Shown here piece by piece: positions 58,804 through 64,000 of a stretch of 64,000 nt of DNA; the first letter of the stretch is position 1, and the number at the start of each line of letters is the position of its first letter. This stretch comes from Voacanga thouarsii (taxonomy: Eukaryota > Streptophyta > Magnoliopsida > Gentianales > Apocynaceae), in the NCBI GenBank assembly GCA_026120185.1, contig JANUWF010003376.1, forward strand, positions 620,001-684,000, given 5' to 3'. Both the position numbers and the translations under genes were made by a program. The notes under the pieces were generated by a model. That model was not told the origin of the DNA. It did no database searches and saw nothing but the letters and a program-made list of their open reading frames with translations.

Positions 58804-60900
58804 CTAATGAGAAATTCATATCTCTCAGGTGCCACACGTATGCTACTAGATCCACGAGGATCTTATATAGTAGAAGGTTCATCTATTCTCTCAATAGATG
58901 TGGGATCAGACGGTTGATCCTTGTTTGTTTGATCTTCATGAACTTCACTAAGTTCAATTTTACTCCCACTGTCCTCTTTGAGCATGTGCTCCTTTTCTAA
59001 GAAGACGGCATGCTTCAAAACAAACACTTTATTTTTGGAAGGGAGGTAAAAATAATATCCAAAAGATTCTTTCGGATATCCTACAAACAAACACTTGCCA
59101 GACTTATTATCAAGTTTGTCTGACTGTGGCCTTTTAACAAAGGCAGGACAATCCTATACTCGCAAGTGAAATAACTTTGGTTACTTACCAAATAACATCT
59201 CAAATAGGGTAGAATCAACCGATTTTGTCGGAACTTTGTTTAGTATATAAACAGAAGTCTCTAGTGCATACCCCCAAAACGATTTTGGGAGGTCTGCAGA
59301 AGCTATCATGGTCCGTACCATGTCTAGAAGGGTTCGATTCCTTCTCTTAGATACACCGTTATGTTAAGGTGTATGTGGTGGAGTCCATTGAAATAATATC
59401 CCATTATCTCTAAGATAACTCAGAAACTCTTGGCTAAAGTATTCTTCTCCTCGATCTGATCTTAGAGTCTTAATACTTTTGCCAAGTTGTTTCTCTATTT
59501 CATTCTTGAAGTTTTTGAACTTATCAAAGGCCTCAGATTTGTATTTCATTAAATACAAATACCCGTATTATGAAAAATTATCGATAAAGGTTATGAAATA
59601 GTTATAACCTCCTCTTGCTTGTATTGACATTGAGCTACATACATCAGAATGTATGAGTTCTAATAACTCCTTAGCCCATTCTCCTTTTCCTGAAAAAGGA
59701 GTTTTAGCTATTTTACCTAGTCAACAAGACTCGCATGTGCCATATGATTCATAATCAAATGACCCTAAGTCACCAAACTTGTGTAACTTAGAAACACGAT
59801 TTTTGTTTACATGGCCTAAATGACAATGCCATAAGTAAGAGGTGTTAGAGTTATCTATTTTAGGTTTCTTATTATTTATATTGAGAATTGGGTTATCCAA
59901 GTCTAGAACATATAAACCATTAAACCAGAGTTGCTGAACCATAATGAATATCATTCAATGAAAAAGAACAACATTTATTCTTAAATATCAAATGAAATCC
60001 ATTTAAGTCTAAATACGCAACTGAGATAATGTTTTTCATTAAAATTGGTACATAATAACAGTTTTGTAATTCTAGAACTAATCCCGAAGGCAGGTTCAAC
60101 TTGTATGTCCCCATAGCAAGTGTAGCGACCTTTGCCCCATTTGCAGTACGTGGGTCCACGTCGCCTTTCTCTAGCCTTCTACTGTTTTTTAGTCCCTACA
60201 AGTTATTGCACAAATGAGATCCATATCCGGTATCTAATACCCATATCTCATTTCTAAAGGTAGTATTTATCTCAATTATAAATATACCCGGAGTAGAAAT
60301 AGAAGTGCTTGTAAGCTTCTCCTTCTGCTTTTTGTCCTTAACGGTCTCCAAGTAGGCCTTGCAGTTGCGCCTCCAATGGCCCATCTTACCACAATAATAG
60401 CATGGGCCCTTGGTAGCTGCGTCCTTCTTTATCACACCACCTTTGGGCTTCATGGGAGCCTTCTTTTTCTTCTTTTGAACTTTCTTCTTAGAAGAAGAAG
60501 ATTCTACCATTAAAACTACATTGGAAACCTTCTTCATGAAGGACTCCGCAGTTTTGAGAAGATTGATCAACTCAGGAATGGTGGACTCAATCTTACTCAT
60601 CTGATAATTAATCACAAATTATGAAAAAAAAAACTAGGCAAAGACTGTAGAATTAAGTCAACACTTAAGTCATGATCCATTGCAAACCCGAGAGATCCAA
60701 GCTTCTCTATCAAGCCTAACATCTTTAGCCCATGAGTGGCCATAGAAGAACCCTCTACCATTTTACAACGGAATAATTGCTTCGAGATCTCGTATCTCTC
60801 AGTTCTAGCTTAGGCATCAAATAGCTCTTGAAAATATAGTATAATCGATTGAGCATCTATATGCTCGTGCTATTTTTGCAACTCGGGAGTCGTGGATGCC
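58804..60900 (-). pseudogene. Copia family 2: gag, protease and integrase
   Basis: From the top in minus sense: gag remnant with two stops, then 60615-60196 with a Lys-rich stretch and zinc knuckle CYYCGKMGHWRRNC; protease WVLDTGYGSHLC; pre-integrase WHCHLGHVNKNRVSKLH...CESC; integrase with KTLRSDRGEEYF and SFWGYALETSVYILNKVP; then CLFVGYPKES. Stops occur within each domain. The frame is cut at 58804 by the long LTR and resumes at 54325. Confidence 0.88.
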
Positions 60901-61684
60901 AGCATAATACATTATGTTGTATCACTTTCCTCCTTGTGCCTTTTGTAGACAGCATGCTCATAAGCATGAGCATCTTAAGCTGGTGGTGGTAGCGAAAACA
61001 GCGGTCCCGCTGGCCGGTCAGTGGGTGGGGGTTAAGGGAGCAGCGCCTCTTGAAAGAAAATTTTATTTTACTGCCTCTCATCATATGAGACTTTTACTTT
61101 CAAAATCCTCCTCTTTTTTTTTTCTTTTGGAACGTCGAAACAAACCAAAACCGATGCAAGTTTGGTAGCCAGAGCCAATGCTAACTATGGTATGGTTTTT
61201 AAGGAAAAAATTTTCCAGAAATAATTTCTGGATGACACAAAATAGCATGGAACCAGCGCCGGCTATAGTCGGGAACAAGGCGGCAATTTTTGAAAATTTT
61301 CCAGAAACAGTTTATGGTAACTTCTTCTTCTACAAAATTTTAGTGAGAACAATTCTCAGCAATATTTTCTGTTTTGAAACTCGAAATAACAACCAATTTA
61401 TTAGTTTAAACAAAACTAAAATAGAAAACTAGGATGAAATGAAAGGTAAACAACCATGTTCAAGAAAATGTTTTTCTGTAAAAACCTTTCAGCGCATAAA
61501 GAAAACATTTTTTTAAATATGTTGTAACTATTATACAGGCATATTGTGCTATGGACTCAACCCACAATGCTCAAAACAATTTCAACTTGTGTGAAAACAA
61601 TTTTCACAGTGAACGAAGACAAACACGAATACATGAAAACAGCCTTTCATGCCAAAAACAATGTCTGCAATCCACACATAGCAC
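60901..61684 (-). other. Copia family 2: gag N-terminal region and 5' leader
   Basis: Between the primer site and the recognisable gag. Frames on both strands (up to 84 aa) show no family pattern; the gag start could not be placed. Confidence 0.45.
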
Positions 61685-61697
61685 GTCTCTGATACCA
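61685..61697 (-). promoter_or_regulatory. tRNA-Met primer-binding site of copia family 2
   Basis: TGGTATCAGAGAC in minus sense, two bases inside the 5' LTR end (61700). Confidence 0.88.
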
Positions 61698-61699
61698 CT

Positions 61700-61946
61700 G
61701 TTGGGTATCTCTCACGCATATCATATATAGTGCCGTGGAAAAATAAAATGAGATACCATCTCAGGATCCACATATGTGTGAAAAACAAGATATAAAGAGA
61801 TCAAAGGTAATAGCTTTTTACATTTCTTTGATCGTCTGAAGAACAAAAATTTTTCTTCTTCAAGTCAAGGCGCAATCCAGCAATCCTCTTGATCAAACAC
61901 CACGAGAGTTGAACATCCAACCACTATAATCACAGTGTGTGATTAT
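61700..61946 (-). mobile_element. Copia family 2: 5' LTR, U5-side part
   Basis: Matches 51131-51378 of the 3' LTR, ending at 'gtgtgattat', where a family 1 LTR is inserted. The rest lies outside the window. Confidence 0.88.
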
Positions 61947-63289
61947 TGTTGGATTGTATGCCCTCTTAGACTAGGTTTCTGATGTAAAATCGAATATTTT
62001 AATAAAAAAATTAATTTTCAGAAATTGTTTGAGAATTTATTATTTGTTTGTGCACGATTTTCGTTTGGAACAGACCCATTGTGTTTAAATAAGTGATCCA
62101 TGTGAATGGTGGTCTTTCACAGTAAGGTATGGATCACGAGTTATTTAACACATAAACATTTATTCTTAACCTATTGATGAGACTGGGAACCTCATCATGT
62201 TTAGGTTATTATGTTATGAATTCCGAATGGGGAATGGCTTACCTTTAGCCAGTGAGTAGTCCACTCACTTCATGACATAAGCATATTTCGAATACGTAGA
62301 ACAAGACCTGTAGTAGTGGTTTCTCAAAGTACTATATGGTAGAAACCTAGACTACTACCGCTACAGCGTGGACTAGTACTCTACGACTTGAGTATGAGTT
62401 GGTGGTCTGGCGAAGCTGGTAGCATATACTTTGATCTGCTAGAGTTGAGGTTCTATCGTAGGGCCAATATACTTGCATGTTGGGTATGCGTGACTAGTTA
62501 GTTAAGACAGACTTATACAAGATGGTTTCTGCACTATATCGCCCCTTGTGGTTGTTCGGATGGTCTAAAATGTCCAGGGCCCTGGGAAACATGACTTGAA
62601 TGTTTGCTTTAGGGTAGCTCCCTTGGAAAGCGAAAACACTCCAGGAAGTCATGGACCATTGGACTAGAAGCCTAAGTATGGTAGATGTCATTTAGGGGGG
62701 TGTTAGTACACTTCTTCCTCTCTAAATGTACGGCGATGTGTAGAGGGGTATTTTAGTCATTTCACCTGTAGGTCGGAGACTTTGCGAATGCAGCATTGTC
62801 CTCGGGGTCAATATTTCCTTATGGTAATATTAGAAAATATTTAAAATGCAAAATACAGCTATTTATATAGCAAGGGTATTTTGGTCATTCTAGCAGCCAA
62901 GGCGATGTGTCTTTTTGGTCCTCGGAATAGCCCGTAAGTCCTAACTAATTTTGGGTTGAGGAATTGGTCTCATGTGAAGAGGATTTTATTTTATTTGATT
63001 TTATTTTATTTTATTCAGGAAGTCTAATTTATTATTGGACTGGAATAAAATAAATAAATAAATAAATAAAATAGGAGTTGAGAGAAATTAATTATCTAGT
63101 TTAATTGGTTAATTAATTATTCATTGTAAACGAACCGAACGTTCGCGAACAAAAGCTCGTTCGAGCTCGTTCGTGTTCGAATAAAGCTCGTTTGTTTAAT
63201 AAACGAACGAACTCGAACACGAACTCGAGCTCGAATAATAAACGAACGAACTCGAACATGTTCACGAACATATTCGAACATTCGCGAAC

Positions 63290-63325
<36 letters not shown>

Positions 63326-64000
63326 AATTAATTATATTTTATTAATTATTTTATTTATATTTTATAATATTAAGATTTATTAAGAATAAATCTTATATTA
63401 TAATTATAATTATAATATTAATATTAATAATACTATTATATATTTTATTTAATATTATAATATTCAATTATTTTTAATTAAAATTTGAATTATTATTTTT
63501 ATAAATTTTAAAATATAAAATATAAAATAAACGAACTCGAACAATTCGAACTCGAACGTTAATCGAGTTTTTCGAACTCGAACTTAAACGAACTCGAACA
63601 TTATCAAACAATAATCGAACGAACTCGAACAGCATTCGATTATATTCGAACTCGAGCTCGAAAATGTGATACTCGGTTCCTTCGTGTTCGAATACAGCTC
63701 TAGGTCCAGTATGAATAATTAAGAAATTAACCTGGGCTTAAACTAGGGGAAATAATTAATGTTTAAATTATTTATTGGGTTATTTATATAGGCCCAAGAA
63801 ATAAATAATTAAAGATTAATTATTATGGTTCATTTGGGCTTCTTAATTATTTATTGGGTTGTTTATATAAGTCCAGGAAATAAATAATTAATGTTTATTA
63901 TTTTGGGCCTTTTGGGTCCAAGGAAAATAATAAATATTTTTCTGGCCCAATAGCTTGGACCTTAGGGTTTTTTCCAGATACGGTCAAGAGGAGTTTAGGG
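61947..64000 (+). mobile_element. Copia family 1 LTR, runs off the window
   Basis: TGTTGGATTGTATGCCCTC at 61947 starts an LTR collinear with 33411 and 41198, with one insertion at 63124-63699. It is nested in the 5' LTR of copia family 2 with ATTAT on the left (61942-61946). Whether it is a solo LTR or the 5' end of a full element cannot be seen. Confidence 0.9.
63124..63699. mobile_element. Palindrome-rich insertion of CGAAC/CGAGCTC words
   Basis: A 576-bp block absent from the sister LTRs; it replaces four bases (gggc). Both flanks are built from many copies of 'cgaac', 'cgaactcgaac' and 'cgagctc' in both orientations, e.g. GTTCGCGAAC and GAACTCGAGCTCG, around an AT-rich core with (AT)n at 63294-63320. 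There is no ORF and no target duplication is clear. It resembles a MITE-like or fold-back element; I do not recognise the family. Confidence 0.7.

Overview
This window is plant nuclear DNA made almost entirely of repeats. I found no intact host gene, tRNA or rRNA. The evidence for a plant is Ty1/copia elements primed by initiator tRNA-Met (sites reading TGGTATCAGAG), Ty3/gypsy-type LTRs starting TGTAA, and remnants of endogenous pararetroviruses (Caulimoviridae). Host species cannot be told from the sequence.

Layout. (1) 1-21506 and 44018-47003 form an endogenous pararetrovirus cluster, here split into four segments. D (minus, 1-6165) holds the RT-RNase H end of the polyprotein and a following ORF4 with a viroplasmin-like domain; a solo copia LTR (2204-4022) splits it. 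A solo LTR at 6196-7734 (exact 5-bp duplication) lies between D and A. A (plus, 7740-13888) runs ORF1, ORF2, MP, CP, protease, RT-RNase H, start of ORF4. B (plus, 13890-21506) runs CP, protease, RT-RNase H, ORF4, promoter, leader, primer-binding site. C (plus, 44018-47003) runs ORF1, ORF2, MP, CP, protease. B and C were continuous before an LTR landed between them. All reading frames are broken.

(2) 21507-44017 is one Ty3-like solo LTR interrupted by a 20.6-kb nested copia complex. The outer copia element (minus, 23321-43962) has matching GTGAC duplications. Its 5' LTR is itself interrupted by a plus-strand composite (31358-43214): the 3' half of a pol gene, an LTR, a full gag-pol, and another LTR.

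(3) 47004-47611 is AT-rich simple sequence. (4) 47612-51130 is the 3' end of a minus-strand Ty3/gypsy element: a long LTR, a polypurine tract and a gag zinc-knuckle remnant. (5) 51131-61946 is a second copia family (minus) inserted in that gypsy element; its pol is split by a 4.5-kb Ty3-like LTR (54326-58798). (6) 61947-64000 is another LTR of the first copia family, nested in the 5' LTR of the second; it carries a 576-bp palindrome-rich insertion and runs off the window.

How it fits together: this is a layered insertion record. Pararetrovirus DNA integrated and rearranged first, gypsy LTRs landed in and near it, copia elements landed in those, and further copia copies landed in the copia LTRs. 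Nothing here looks able to encode a working element. The most interesting material is the viral cluster, which combines badnavirus-like coat-protein cysteine signatures with a four-ORF layout and a viroplasmin-like ORF4.
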